In this document: one piece after another, positions 6,773-14,251 of the stretch
Layout: each line of letters begins with the position of its first letter
Numbering within the stretch: the stretch's first letter is position 1
From: Clostridiales bacterium
GTDB lineage: Bacteria > Bacillota > Clostridia > Oscillospirales > QAMX01
Assembly (NCBI GenBank): GCA_016303065.1
Contig: JAEDMJ010000045.1
Coordinates: 1-14,351, forward strand
DNA length: 14,351 nucleotides
Direction: 5' to 3'
Position numbers and translations under genes: made by a program
The notes under the pieces: generated by a model
Databases searched by the model: none
Told to the model about the DNA's origin: nothing
Seen by the model: only the letters and a program-made list of their open reading frames with translations

Positions 6773-6806
6773 AAACCCGCACGATGGTTTTTCCCGTGCG
6801 GGTTTT
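6773..6806 (+). terminator. Probable terminator after the degV-family gene
   Basis: An 11-bp stem (6773-6783 against 6795-6805) is followed by only a short T-run. It sits just before the ribosome binding site of the next gene. Termination may be incomplete, so the GxGYxYP gene could receive read-through from the degV promoter. Confidence 0.7.
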
Positions 6807-6829
6807 AAAATAATGGAGGGTCTGATACC

Positions 6830-8983
6830 ATGTCACTCAGAGCAAAAGATCAAAGCCTTGTTTCAATCTTCCCGGACTTTCCACGGGCAAAGAGGATCCT
6901 GAAGGTCAACTCTTCGCGGGAGAATTACGACCGTTCGATTTGGGTGCGCTCGCTTCAGGGACTTGCCAACAGGAAAGAACCCCACGTCTGGGTACACTGC
7001 GCCGGAGAGGCGGAGGACCACTGGTTTTCCTTCGTCACCGAAAAGTACGGCATCCCCCAGTGCGGAGAGCTGTCAGAGCTTGAGTTTCTGAAGGAATATG
7101 CGGGTCTTTGCCGCGGATACATCGTGTACGACAACAAAGATGTTATCCAGACCCAGAACATTGCTATCACCCTCTGCGGGCTTGAAGCCTGTCTTCCGGT
7201 GAGCCCGGAGGAAGAACGCTTTGCGGCGGAAGCGGGACTTGAGAAAATCGACGATCTCCGCGGGAAATTTGCCGACGACAGAGAGGCTTCATTTTGGGCC
7301 GTGGAAAACCTCTGGCCGAGATGCAACAGGAGGATGATCGCCAATTTGTGCATCCACAGACCGACCTGGTATGCGAGCACTCACGACCTTGAGGACTACA
7401 TCGTCTGCAACAGGATTTTCTGCATCGATCTTCCACGCACAAGAGCTTTTAAGTGGAGCCGGGATCTTTACAGGAAGATGATGGAGACTGCCGAGGCTCC
7501 GGGCGTTATGTTCAACTGGCACTGCGTCTGGGAACAGGAGAAGGAATATGTTTATGAAGCGGCGCGGGAGGGGTTCTTCGTTCTCTGCTCGGTCGAGACG
7601 CCGAACCTGACGTTCCACGGAGCGGTCGGAGATCCGGAAAAGTCATATGCCGGTACTCAGCCCCTTCCGCCGAAAGAGAAGTGCGCGGCCGATCCCAATA
7701 AAGTCTACGTCTGTTTTTACAACAGCGACGGCGACGCGACCTGGGCAATGGCGAGTCTCCACTCGTTGAACTGGCTCAACCCGAACCGGGGAAGCTTCAA
7801 GTTCGGCTGGGGATTCCTGCCGCTTATGTGCAGGATCATGCCCGACATGATGGAGTATTATCACGACACAAAGCGTCCGGACGACTGCTTTTGGGGGCCG
7901 TCTTCGGGGGCGGGATATACGTATTCATGGGCATGGCCGGATGATCTTGCCGTTAAGTACCTTTCCGATTCAAGAGCGCTCCTCGACCAGAGCGGACAGA
8001 ACGGCTGCAACATGGTCAACTGGTTTTTGCAGGACTGCTGGAGAGAAAAACCGGATGCGGCGGCTGTTGCCAGGGAGCAGGAAATTCTCGGAACGGAGAA
8101 CTGCCCGGGGCTTGTATGCGGTCTGGGCGGAAGTCCCTATGCGATATCCTACCCCAAGGGCAGGGTGCCGAAGCTTCACAGCGTTCACATTGCAAACGTC
8201 GGAGCCGACAATATCGGCGACATAATCCGTTTTTCAAAGGAGTGCCCCACCAGACCTGCGTTCATGTTCCTTTTTGCGCAGATAAGTACCGGAATTTTCA
8301 AACAGATCGAATCCGAACTTCCGCGGCTTAAAGACCATCCGGAGATCGAGATACTCTCGATGGACGAGTTTTTTGTGACGCTTCAGGACGCGGTGGAGCG
8401 CGGACTTGTGGGAGATGAGCTGTACGAAAAAACGGAGGCAATGGCGGAAACCTGGCTCAAGGTTCCCGCGGCGCACCGTCTGCCGCTTTACGTGAGCCTT
8501 GCCGAAGAGATGTGCGACGCGGTGGCGGATGAGCCGGAAAACCGTCTGCGCCGTTTTTCCGAGAGCGGCTATACGGACCTTGTTTCGAGAGAGATCGAAT
8601 CCGTGGCGAAGGACAGAAAACGCTTTACCGAATGCTTCAAAATGCGTTCCGGAGCCTTTATGGACCAGGAAGCCGACATCATATTTTACAGCCTGTTCAC
8701 GGTGGCCTGGGGCATCGTCCGCTCGGGTATCGAGGCGCTGGGCGTTTATGCAAACGATCGACGCCAGTGCATCGACGACTTTGAACGTCTCTGCGGCGGT
8801 TTTACCGACACCGGAGCAATGAGAGAAATATTTGACCGCTGGGACGCCTGGGAAGAGCTGGGTTCCCCGTCGGTGGAGGAGTCGTCACGGTTGTGCGGCG
8901 CCGTTTTGGACTCTGCAAGGAAGCTGAACGACGCTCTCGGAGACGATTCGGAATTTCACAAGTGGCCGCCCAAGTCGATTTGA
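6830..8983 (+). CDS. GxGYxYP-family protein, putative glycoside hydrolase-like, function unknown
   Basis: This 717-aa protein resembles the GxGYxYP family, which is known from sequence surveys mainly of gut bacteria and lacks a firmly established activity. The N-terminal domain shows the family-like segment RSLQGLANRKEPHVWV (about 39-54). The name motif appears as GAGYTYS (360-366), with Ser instead of Pro at the last position, followed by WAWP. Many Trp, Tyr and Asp residues lie around it, as in sugar-binding clefts. The last 200 residues are mostly helical and charged and match nothing I recognise. There is no signal peptide or membrane segment, so I expect it in the cytosol. GGAGGG lies nine bases before the ATG. 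The gene begins right after the degV terminator, and a cupin gene follows after 45 bases, so the two are probably one unit. No clear promoter is visible. Family assignment is fairly secure; activity is unknown. Confidence 0.8.
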   Translation: MSLRAKDQSLVSIFPDFPRAKRILKVNSSRENYDRSIWVRSLQGLANRKEPHVWVHCAGEAEDHWFSFVTEKYGIPQCGELSELEFLKEYAGLCRGYIVYDNKDVIQTQNIAITLCGLEACLPVSPEEERFAAEAGLEKIDDLRGKFADDREASFWAVENLWPRCNRRMIANLCIHRPTWYASTHDLEDYIVCNRIFCIDLPRTRAFKWSRDLYRKMMETAEAPGVMFNWHCVWEQEKEYVYEAAREGFFVLCSVETPNLTFHGAVGDPEKSYAGTQPLPPKEKCAADPNKVYVCFYNSDGDATWAMASLHSLNWLNPNRGSFKFGWGFLPLMCRIMPDMMEYYHDTKRPDDCFWGPSSGAGYTYSWAWPDDLAVKYLSDSRALLDQSGQNGCNMVNWFLQDCWREKPDAAAVAREQEILGTENCPGLVCGLGGSPYAISYPKGRVPKLHSVHIANVGADNIGDIIRFSKECPTRPAFMFLFAQISTGIFKQIESELPRLKDHPEIEILSMDEFFVTLQDAVERGLVGDELYEKTEAMAETWLKVPAAHRLPLYVSLAEEMCDAVADEPENRLRRFSESGYTDLVSREIESVAKDRKRFTECFKMRSGAFMDQEADIIFYSLFTVAWGIVRSGIEALGVYANDRRQCIDDFERLCGGFTDTGAMREIFDRWDAWEELGSPSVEESSRLCGAVLDSARKLNDALGDDSEFHKWPPKSI

Positions 8984-9028
8984 CCTGCGGGCGTCCGGAA
9001 AAACGCGCCGAAACGGCCGGAGAAATGT

Positions 9029-9691
9029 ATGAAAATCAAAAGATTTGACCCGCTTTTTGCCAAACCCGCGCACGGGGGAACGATACTCGCCGACAGGGTG
9101 ATTCCGGAAGGCATGAACGAACCGTTCAGCCATGCCTACGGGTATCTTCTGAACGGAAGAAGCATGATGGGACACGCCCATCCCACGGACGAGATATACG
9201 TCGTAATGTCCGGCACGGGGCATGTGATTGTGGGCGGGAGAAATGCGAAAGTCAAAACCGGCGACGTCGCCGTGATACCGCCGGACGAATACCACACCAT
9301 GCTCTGTACGGAGGACGACGCGGCTCCTTTCAAATGGGCGGCTCTGTGGTGGCCGCACATCGCGGGCGAAGCCGGAGAAAGTACGGAAGAAATCTCGGTT
9401 GCGCGCTTTGACTCTGCCGGAAAAGCGTCGGAACCGGCCGTGCCGTCCCGGATGAAAACGCCGTTTGAGCATTCCTTTGAACATCTTTCTCCGGGGGAGA
9501 AAAGGCCGTCGCGTTCCGAAAAAGAAGGCGTTTACATTATTCTTTCGGGGAATGCGGATATCTCCGCCGGAAACGAACGCGCCGCGCTTTCTGCCGGAGA
9601 CGTTGTCGGTCTGCCGCCGGGGGAAAATGTGCTTTTGGAGGCAAAAAGCGGGGATGTTTTCTTTATTTACCTCCGCTGGCCCGTAAAATAG
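9029..9691 (+). CDS. Two-domain cupin protein
   Basis: This 220-aa protein is made of two cupin barrels. The first (about residues 35-110) carries both cupin motifs with the metal ligands H49, H51, E55 and H89, in GHAHPTDEIYVVMSG and IPPDEYHTM. It could therefore bind a metal and act on, or sense, a small molecule such as a sugar. The second (about 150-218) keeps the fold pattern, YIILSGNADISAG and VVGLPPGE, but has lost the histidines and is probably structural. There is no DNA-binding domain and no signal peptide. A modest GGAG lies about six bases before the ATG. It follows the GxGYxYP gene by 45 bases and shares its terminator, so a joint role in handling a carbohydrate is plausible. Isomerase, epimerase, dioxygenase and pure binding roles are all open. 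Confidence 0.88.
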   Translation: MKIKRFDPLFAKPAHGGTILADRVIPEGMNEPFSHAYGYLLNGRSMMGHAHPTDEIYVVMSGTGHVIVGGRNAKVKTGDVAVIPPDEYHTMLCTEDDAAPFKWAALWWPHIAGEAGESTEEISVARFDSAGKASEPAVPSRMKTPFEHSFEHLSPGEKRPSRSEKEGVYIILSGNADISAGNERAALSAGDVVGLPPGENVLLEAKSGDVFFIYLRWPVK

Positions 9692-9710
9692 CGAAAAACT
9701 TCAAAACCTG

Positions 9711-9754
9711 AAAAGTGCGGATGCCGCAGAAAAACGCGGCGTCCGCGCTTTTTT
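9711..9754 (+). terminator. Intrinsic terminator after the cupin gene
   Basis: A 17-bp stem with two G-U pairs (9711-9727 against 9736-9752) has an eight-base loop and ends in a T-run to 9754. It lies 20 bases past the cupin stop codon and closes the GxGYxYP-cupin unit. Confidence 0.9.
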
Positions 9755-9960
9755 GCGTACTTTTTTTGCCGTCGCTTTTCAAACGCGCATAAACGCGCGG
9801 CGTTTTCGGGCGGTGAATATAAAGCTTATTTTTGGAAAAGCCCGTTTCGATTTTTTGGTGTGGAGAAGCCAGAAGCGGAATTTTCCGGCGGCGGAATAAA
9901 CCGCGGAAGACGGGAAAGACTTACTTTGAAGAAGCCGTTTTGAAAAAAGGAGGAAGCCTT
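9755..9960 (+). other. Intergenic region and leader before tepA
   Basis: About 200 bases lie here without a convincing gene. An in-frame open extension of the tepA frame reaches back to a TTG at 9832, but it has no ribosome binding site and its composition is unlike the family. Possible -10-like segments occur near 9790 and 9819 (TATAAA), with poor -35 partners, so I cannot place a promoter. Short GCGC-rich repeats at about 9781-9805 can form a weak hairpin. Confidence 0.4.
9947..9953 (+). promoter_or_regulatory. tepA ribosome binding site that decides a GTG start
   Basis: AAGGAGG lies seven bases before the GTG at 9961. It is much better placed than anything upstream of the TTG at 9832. It therefore fixes the start of the gene and shortens the open frame by 43 codons. 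Confidence 0.85.
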
Positions 9961-10638
9961 GTGGAAGACAGGGGAGTTGAAGCCATAATTTCGGAGGAAA
10001 AGAGTTCGCGGGGACACGCGATACACGCGCTTACCGTCATCGGGCAGGTCGAGGGGCACAGAAGCCTTCCCTCGGACGACAAAACCACAAAGTACGAACA
10101 CGTCCTTCCGCAGCTTGCGGCGATAGAGGAAAGCCCGGATATCGACGGTCTGCTTATTATGCTCAACACCATGGGCGGTGACGTGGAAGCCGGACTTGCT
10201 ATCGCAGAGCTCATCGCGGGCATGAAAAAGCCGACGGTTTCACTTGTGCTCGGCGGCGGGCACTCCATCGGGGTTCCGCTTGCGGTCGCGGCGAAGTACT
10301 CCTTCATCGCGCCGTCGGCAGCGATGACCGTTCATCCGGTTCGGATGAACGGAATGGTTATGGGCGTGCCGCAGACCTGGCACTATTTTGAAAAAGTGCA
10401 GGACAGGGTTGTGAGCTTTGTGGAGCGCAACTCTTCCGTCCGGAAGGGGAAATATCTGGAGCTCATGATGCGGGCCGACGTGATCGCAAACGAACTGGGA
10501 ACGCTTGTCTACGGGCCGGAGGCGGTGGAGCTTGGACTTATCGACGCTCTGGGAAGTCTTTCGGACGCTCTGGAAAAACTTCATTCAATGATAGACGAGT
10601 CGAAAAATGACGCGCAGGGGGATAATTTGAAAAAATGA
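9961..10638 (+). CDS. tepA: TepA-like ClpP-fold serine protease
   Basis: The protein belongs to the ClpP/crotonase-fold peptidases and closely resembles TepA (YmfB) of Bacillus, described as a translocation-enhancing protein that may degrade signal peptides or help secretion. With the GTG start it has 225 aa. Segments shared with TepA are LPQLAAIEESPDIDGLLI, LNTMGGDVEAGLAIAE, the nucleophile loop GGGHSIGVP with S102, and AAMTVHPVR with the predicted catalytic H125. The C-terminal part, ELGTLVYGPEAVELGLIDALG, is the usual ClpP-fold ending. No signal peptide or transmembrane segment is visible. It lacks ClpP features such as a trypsin-like active-site context and has no ATPase gene next to it. 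It stands alone between a terminator and the strong promoter of the next gene. Generic annotation as a Clp protease proteolytic subunit is common for this family but misleading. Confidence 0.92.
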   Translation: MEDRGVEAIISEEKSSRGHAIHALTVIGQVEGHRSLPSDDKTTKYEHVLPQLAAIEESPDIDGLLIMLNTMGGDVEAGLAIAELIAGMKKPTVSLVLGGGHSIGVPLAVAAKYSFIAPSAAMTVHPVRMNGMVMGVPQTWHYFEKVQDRVVSFVERNSSVRKGKYLELMMRADVIANELGTLVYGPEAVELGLIDALGSLSDALEKLHSMIDESKNDAQGDNLKK

Positions 10639-10702
10639 CCTGGCAGCGCCGCGGCATATGTAACGAATATTTGAAGAATCCGGTTTCCGGCGGTCCGGCG
10701 GC

Positions 10703-10731
10703 TTGACACGGCGGGTACTCCGTGATACAAT
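10703..10731 (+). promoter_or_regulatory. Sigma-A promoter of the LRR lipoprotein gene
   Basis: There is a perfect -35 TTGACA (10703-10708), a 17-base spacer and a -10 TACAAT (10726-10731), one base from consensus. A second TATAAT at 10734-10739 is too far from the -35. The leader is about 23 bases and contains AGGAGAG (10747-10753). No clear terminator was seen between tepA and this promoter. Confidence 0.9.
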
Positions 10732-10760
10732 AATATAATAAAATTCAGGAGAGCACAGCA

Positions 10761-12857
10761 ATGAAAAATAAACTTCACATTCTTGTCCGTTCTGCTGCGC
10801 GCTGCCTTGCTTTGACTTTGGCAATCGGCGCCGCGGCCGGCCTGTCGGCGTGCGGGGGCGGTAACGAGGATGAATATACGCATTTTACGGTTTCCGGTTC
10901 AGGAACCGGAACTTCTGCCTTTACCCAGCCTTCAAATGAGCCGGACGACACCGTCCCTGACAGATACGACTATAAGTTTTCATACTCTGTCGAGGACGGC
11001 GGAGTGAGAATTACATACTATTACGGTTCTGCCACGCGCATCAGAGTTCCGGAAGAGATCGACGGGAAAAAAGTTGTCGCTTTCGGAAAAGAAAGCGCGG
11101 TTTCTTCGGTTTTCCCCTCTCCCGAATCGATTCGGGAAGTCATTCTTCCGGACAGCGTGACCGAGATCTGCGGATTTGCTTTTGCCGGGTGCTCCTTCCT
11201 TGAGTCGGTGACGATGCCGGGAGGGCTCGTTTCGCTGGGGGAGTCCGCTTTTTCGGGGTGTTCGGCGCTTTCGTCGATCGACCTTCCGGAAGGCCTTTTG
11301 TCCATAGGCGACAACGCGTTTTCAGGCTGCGCGGCTCTTTTGAACATCGAAGTTCCCTCGACGCTTGAAAAGCTCGGAACCAATGTTTTCAAGGAGACCG
11401 GATGGTATTCCTCCTCAAACGAGGTTTTCCACACGGTCGGCCGGGGAATACTCATAGGCTACAACGGAACGGATACGAACGTGACCGTTCCGGAGAGCGT
11501 GCTTTCAATTGCCGATGCTTTCTCAAAGCCATACGGCGAGGAAAACACACAGCTTCTTGCCGTCTCGCTTTCGCCGGGGATCCGTTCGATCGGAGCCGAG
11601 GCCTTTGCGGGGTGCACAGCCCTGGCCAGCGTCGACCTTCCCGAGTCGCTTGTGTCCATCGGGGACAGGGCTTTTGAAAACTGCGCCGGCATTGCCTTCA
11701 TCAGTCTTCCCGACGGGCTTGAGTCCATCGGCGAGGGGGCGTTTTCCGGGTGTTCAAGGGTTGGAGAGCTTGCGCTTCCTTCCTCCCTCCGCTCGCTTGG
11801 AAAACGGGCCTTTGACGGGTGCTCGTCCCTTGTGACGATATCCGTTCCGGACGGAGTGACGGAAATATCTGACTATATGTTCTCCGGGTGTTTCCGGCTT
11901 TCCGAAGTGCAGCTTCCGCCGAGCCTTACTTCGATCGGCGAAAAGGCCTTCAGCCGCTGCACCGGGCTTTATGAGATCGAGCTTCCCGAAAACCTGACTT
12001 CTTTGGGAAATTATGCGTTTTCGGGCTGTGCAAAGCTTTATGACATTGATTTCCCGGAATCCCTTGATTCTATCGGCTGCGGAGCTTTTGACGGAACGGA
12101 GTGGCTTGAGAACCGGAGCGGAGATTTTGTCACTGTGAACGGCGTGCTTGTAAAATACCGCGGAAGCGACAGCTATGTTGAGCTTTCCGACGAAATAACC
12201 GCCGTTGCGGACGCCTTTGCCGGGAGCAGCGTTGTTTCCGTGGAGATGCCGGGCGTGACTTCGGTCGGTGAAAACGCATTTTTCAAATGCGAGGAGCTTG
12301 AAACCGTTGATTTCGGCAGCGAATTGGTTTTCATCGGAGCCCACGCTTTTGAAGACTGCGTTTCCCTCTCTTCCGCAGTGTTCCCGGATGCTCTGGAAGG
12401 CGTCGGCTACTGTGCGTTTTACGGCTGCAGCTCGCTTGGAAAAGTTGAATTTGCACAGGGGATCGTCTCCATCGGCGCCGGCGCTTTTGAAAACTGCGTC
12501 TCTCTCGGAAGCGTCAGCCTTCCCGACAGCGTTAAAAGCCTTGGCGTTTCGGCGTTTTCCGGCTGCAAAGCGCTTTCCGGAGCGGACCTTTCGGATTCCA
12601 TGACGGTCATACCTGCCAACGCTTTCCGCGGCTGTTCTTCTCTTGTGTCCGTCGCCATGCCGAAGGAGCTTTTGAATATCGAATCCTCGGCGTTTTCCGG
12701 CTGTTCCGTCCTCGGAACCGTGAAGGTACCGGACAGCGTTGAACACATTCATGCAAACGCTTTTGAGGGCTGCTCCCGTCTTGTGATTTCCGCGCCGGCC
12801 GGATCCTATGCCGAAAGTTTTGCGAAAAATTACGATATCGTTTCGTCCGTATCCTGA
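10761..12857 (+). CDS. BspA-like leucine-rich-repeat surface lipoprotein
   Basis: This 698-aa protein is predicted to be exported, lipidated and displayed on the cell surface, where such proteins often bind host or neighbouring-cell molecules. A basic N-terminus and a hydrophobic stretch (about 12-30) end in the lipobox LSAC with C31 as the modified residue. A linker rich in Gly, Ser, Thr and Asp follows (32-68). From about residue 110 to 672 there are some 20 TpLRR/BspA (LRR_5) repeats of about 23 residues, of the type x-L-x-x-(I/V)-x-L-P-x-x-L-x-S-I-G-x-x-A-F-x-G-C. Two bridging modules interrupt the ladder, each starting with a Trp (near residues 214 and 452) and containing a Y-x-G turn. 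The C-terminal cap has the usual AGSYAESFAKN. It has a strong promoter and AGGAGAG seven bases before the ATG. Ligand unknown; enzyme activity is not expected. Confidence 0.95.
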   Translation: MKNKLHILVRSAARCLALTLAIGAAAGLSACGGGNEDEYTHFTVSGSGTGTSAFTQPSNEPDDTVPDRYDYKFSYSVEDGGVRITYYYGSATRIRVPEEIDGKKVVAFGKESAVSSVFPSPESIREVILPDSVTEICGFAFAGCSFLESVTMPGGLVSLGESAFSGCSALSSIDLPEGLLSIGDNAFSGCAALLNIEVPSTLEKLGTNVFKETGWYSSSNEVFHTVGRGILIGYNGTDTNVTVPESVLSIADAFSKPYGEENTQLLAVSLSPGIRSIGAEAFAGCTALASVDLPESLVSIGDRAFENCAGIAFISLPDGLESIGEGAFSGCSRVGELALPSSLRSLGKRAFDGCSSLVTISVPDGVTEISDYMFSGCFRLSEVQLPPSLTSIGEKAFSRCTGLYEIELPENLTSLGNYAFSGCAKLYDIDFPESLDSIGCGAFDGTEWLENRSGDFVTVNGVLVKYRGSDSYVELSDEITAVADAFAGSSVVSVEMPGVTSVGENAFFKCEELETVDFGSELVFIGAHAFEDCVSLSSAVFPDALEGVGYCAFYGCSSLGKVEFAQGIVSIGAGAFENCVSLGSVSLPDSVKSLGVSAFSGCKALSGADLSDSMTVIPANAFRGCSSLVSVAMPKELLNIESSAFSGCSVLGTVKVPDSVEHIHANAFEGCSRLVISAPAGSYAESFAKNYDIVSSVS
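11100..12780 (+). repeat. Tandem array of BspA-type LRR modules within the lipoprotein gene
   Basis: About 20 diverged 69-bp coding units are arranged in three blocks, separated by two bridging modules at about 11385-11550 and 12090-12240. The units are conserved at the protein level (L-P-x-x-L-x-S-I-G and A-F-x-G-C) but not identical in DNA. This points to old duplication rather than recent expansion. Confidence 0.85.
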
Positions 12858-12903
12858 GCGCAATGCGGGGTTTGCCTGTAAAAAATATTTCTGATGGGAG
12901 ATT

Positions 12904-13578
12904 GTGGTTTTGTTTATTGATGAAATTGTAAACTTTGATTACATAATCCTGGTTCGGATCGTCGTTGCGGCACTGCTCGGAGGTGTGATCGGCTTTGAAC
13001 GGAGCATCAGCGGACACAGCGCTGGACTCCGCACGCATATCCTCCTCTGCATGGGCGCGGCTACTGTAATGGCTCTTTCGGAGATTCTCGTCAAAAAATA
13101 CAACTGTCCCAACGAAATTCTCCGTATGGGCGCTCAGGTCATCAGCGGCGTCGGTTTTCTCGGCGCGGGAAGTATTATTCTCGACGGAAACCGTGTTCAG
13201 GGAATGACGACTGCGGCGGGCGTGTGGTCCACGGCGTGTTTGGGGCTTGTCGTGGGAAGCGGAGAGTATATGCTGGCAATTGCGGCGACGGCCATAATGC
13301 TTCTTGCCCTTGTCGGCTTTCACTCTCTTTCCAACCGTGTCGAAGAAAAGGCAAAGACGATAAAAATCCGCATAAGCTTCACCGACAGAAACGACATAAA
13401 CGAGGTTATGAAGAGGTTTGAAGAGCTTAACCTGAACGTCAGAAAGTTCAGTCTTGTATACCGCGACGGGGACACCGAAGCGATTGCCGTAATAAAGCCA
13501 AAGAACGGAATGACTGTCCAGACGCTCATCTGCGATCTCAGCGGTTACGACTGCGTTGTGGGCGTTGAAAAGAATTAA
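12904..13578 (+). CDS. MgtC/SapB family membrane protein
   Basis: MgtC/SapB proteins are inner-membrane proteins linked to growth at low magnesium and to control of membrane ATPases; in Gram-positive commensals the role is little known. The protein has up to 224 aa. The N-terminal two thirds carry four to five membrane segments and the family signatures GGVIGFERSISGHSAGLRTH, SGVGFLGAGSII and GMTTAAGVWSTACLGLVVG. The rest (about 145-224) is a soluble domain of ACT-like pattern, as in longer family members. The start is uncertain. The GTG at 12904 is only three bases from GGGAG (12896-12900), whereas the in-frame TTG at 12910 is nine bases away and may be the true start; I give the outer limit. 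It follows the LRR gene by 46 bases with no terminator between, so both are probably co-transcribed. No magnesium-sensing leader is apparent. Confidence 0.93.
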   Translation: MVLFIDEIVNFDYIILVRIVVAALLGGVIGFERSISGHSAGLRTHILLCMGAATVMALSEILVKKYNCPNEILRMGAQVISGVGFLGAGSIILDGNRVQGMTTAAGVWSTACLGLVVGSGEYMLAIAATAIMLLALVGFHSLSNRVEEKAKTIKIRISFTDRNDINEVMKRFEELNLNVRKFSLVYRDGDTEAIAVIKPKNGMTVQTLICDLSGYDCVVGVEKN

Positions 13579-13615
13579 AGCTTTTGGGTTTGTAACTACG
13601 GGTAATAAATCTGAC

Positions 13616-13655
13616 AAAAACAACCGCGGCAGATTAAACTGCTGCGGTTGTTTTT
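13616..13655. terminator. Intrinsic terminator after the MgtC-family gene
   Basis: A 17-bp stem with one G-U pair (13616-13632 against 13639-13655) has a six-base loop and A and T runs on its two sides, so it can work in both directions. It ends the LRR-MgtC unit and marks the border to the gene-debris region. Confidence 0.93.
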
Positions 13656-13713
13656 GTAAAATGGGCATTCAAAATAATCGCATACAGCAAAGACCTGTTT
13701 GAAGGGCGGAAAT

Positions 13714-14026
13714 TTATTCCATCTCTCGGTGTTTGCAAAAGTATAACAATCCAAAAGCAAAGAGAAAAGGGCGGATATTCCGCCCTCTGCTCAACGATTT
13801 CAGAAATACAGAAAGGATCTGCAAGTCAGTTTTCTTGTCTTTTGGATTACAGGCGTTCAGCCGCTCCCGCAATTCAGGTTGCTGAGCGGTCAGGGAGGTG
13901 CTTTCCTCGGTCAGAGCTTCGTCAGGGGGGGATGTGAAGCATATTGCAGATACGGAGGATGGTTTCGGTTCTCATGTTGACCATGCCTCTTTCAATGTCT
14001 GCGTAGGTACGGTCAACTGCTTGCTT
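13714..14026 (-). pseudogene. Broken XRE-type helix-turn-helix regulator
   Basis: On the minus strand, codons below the TAA at 14029-14027 read KQAVDRTYADIERGMVN and then MRTETILRICNMLHIPP. This is the recognition helix and following helices of a Cro/C1-type HTH domain. The first two helices (about 25 residues) and any start codon are missing. The frame then meets TGA (13924-13922) directly after a run of seven C (the G-run at 13925-13931 on the plus strand). With one base fewer it would continue as DEALTEESTSL and on to a tail ending near FLKSLSRG, the expected continuation of such small regulators. So the gene is both truncated and frameshifted. Loss of the N-terminus makes it non-functional even if the homopolymer shift is a sequencing error. 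Confidence 0.7.
13755..13785 (-). terminator. Terminator of the broken HTH gene
   Basis: On the minus strand a 7-bp stem GGGCGGA/TCCGCCC with a three-base loop (13769-13785) is followed by TTTT and further pyrimidines. It lies where the HTH protein would be expected to end, so the natural stop codon was probably just upstream of it and has also been lost or shifted. Confidence 0.65.
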
Positions 14027-14029
14027 TTA

Positions 14030-14111
14030 TAGGCGGGGGAGTGCCGGAGAAAACTTGCGGGGGTCTTCCGGTAAGGCGGGACACCGCCAAACCAATAATT
14101 GATTTCTGTAT
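14030..14111. other. Non-coding junction with short GC palindromes
   Basis: This segment joins the HTH remnant to the rubrerythrin remnant. It shows no HTH or rubrerythrin reading frame on either strand. It holds a perfect GGCGG-GACA-CCGCC hairpin (14075-14088) and an imperfect CCGG-ended one (about 14044-14071). It may be a dispersed repeat or the scar of a lost element, but a single copy in this window cannot show that. Confidence 0.35.
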
Positions 14112-14160
14112 AGCTTAAAAAACAGGCGGGGCTTGGCCCCGCCTGTTTTTAAGCTTTTTT
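14112..14160. terminator. Very long hairpin terminator
   Basis: A stem of about 19-20 pairs with one bulged A (AGCTTAAA... at 14112 against ...TTTAAGCT to 14155, GC-rich core CAGGCGGGGC/GCCCCGCCTG) has a loop of about two to three bases. It is followed by a T-run (14155-14160) on the plus strand. It lies nine bases past the stop of the minus-strand rubrerythrin remnant, so it is probably that gene's original, two-way terminator. Confidence 0.85.
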
Positions 14161-14168
14161 GATTGCTA

Positions 14169-14228
14169 TTACATGAAGTATCTTTCAAGCAGACACTTGA
14201 ACGCCTTGCCGTGACGGACCTCGTCCTG
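14169..14228 (-). pseudogene. C-terminal remnant of rubrerythrin
   Basis: The minus strand reads QDEVRHGKAFKCLLERYFM and then TAA. This matches the end of the ferritin-like domain of rubrerythrins lacking a rubredoxin tail, where a DEARHG...F.GLL.RYF ending is typical. The E-x-x-H iron-ligand pair is kept. Upstream of Gln the frame no longer resembles rubrerythrin, and only about 19 residues of roughly 180 are left. The intact gene would be a peroxide-reducing di-iron enzyme of anaerobes. The remnant starts only 23 bases after the stop of the SGNH hydrolase. Confidence 0.7.
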
Positions 14229-14251
14229 TGTTTGCCCCGTTTCTCTGCGAT

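Noticed and set aside
8885..9484. A 199-codon frame antisense to the GxGYxYP-cupin junction
   Set aside because: It spans the ends of two well-supported genes, is rich in Arg and Phe, and has no ribosome binding site.
11100..12780. CRISPR-like array
   Set aside because: The periodic units are diverged coding repeats of about 69 bp without identical repeats or unique spacers.
11754..12863. A 369-codon open frame antisense to the LRR gene
   Set aside because: It is the mirror of the repeat array, which keeps stops out of the opposite strand. It has no ribosome binding site and its composition is repetitive and basic.
12607..13668. A 353-codon open frame antisense to the end of the LRR gene and the MgtC gene
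   Set aside because: It crosses two genes and the terminator hairpin on the other strand and resembles no family. The MgtC frame explains the sequence fully.
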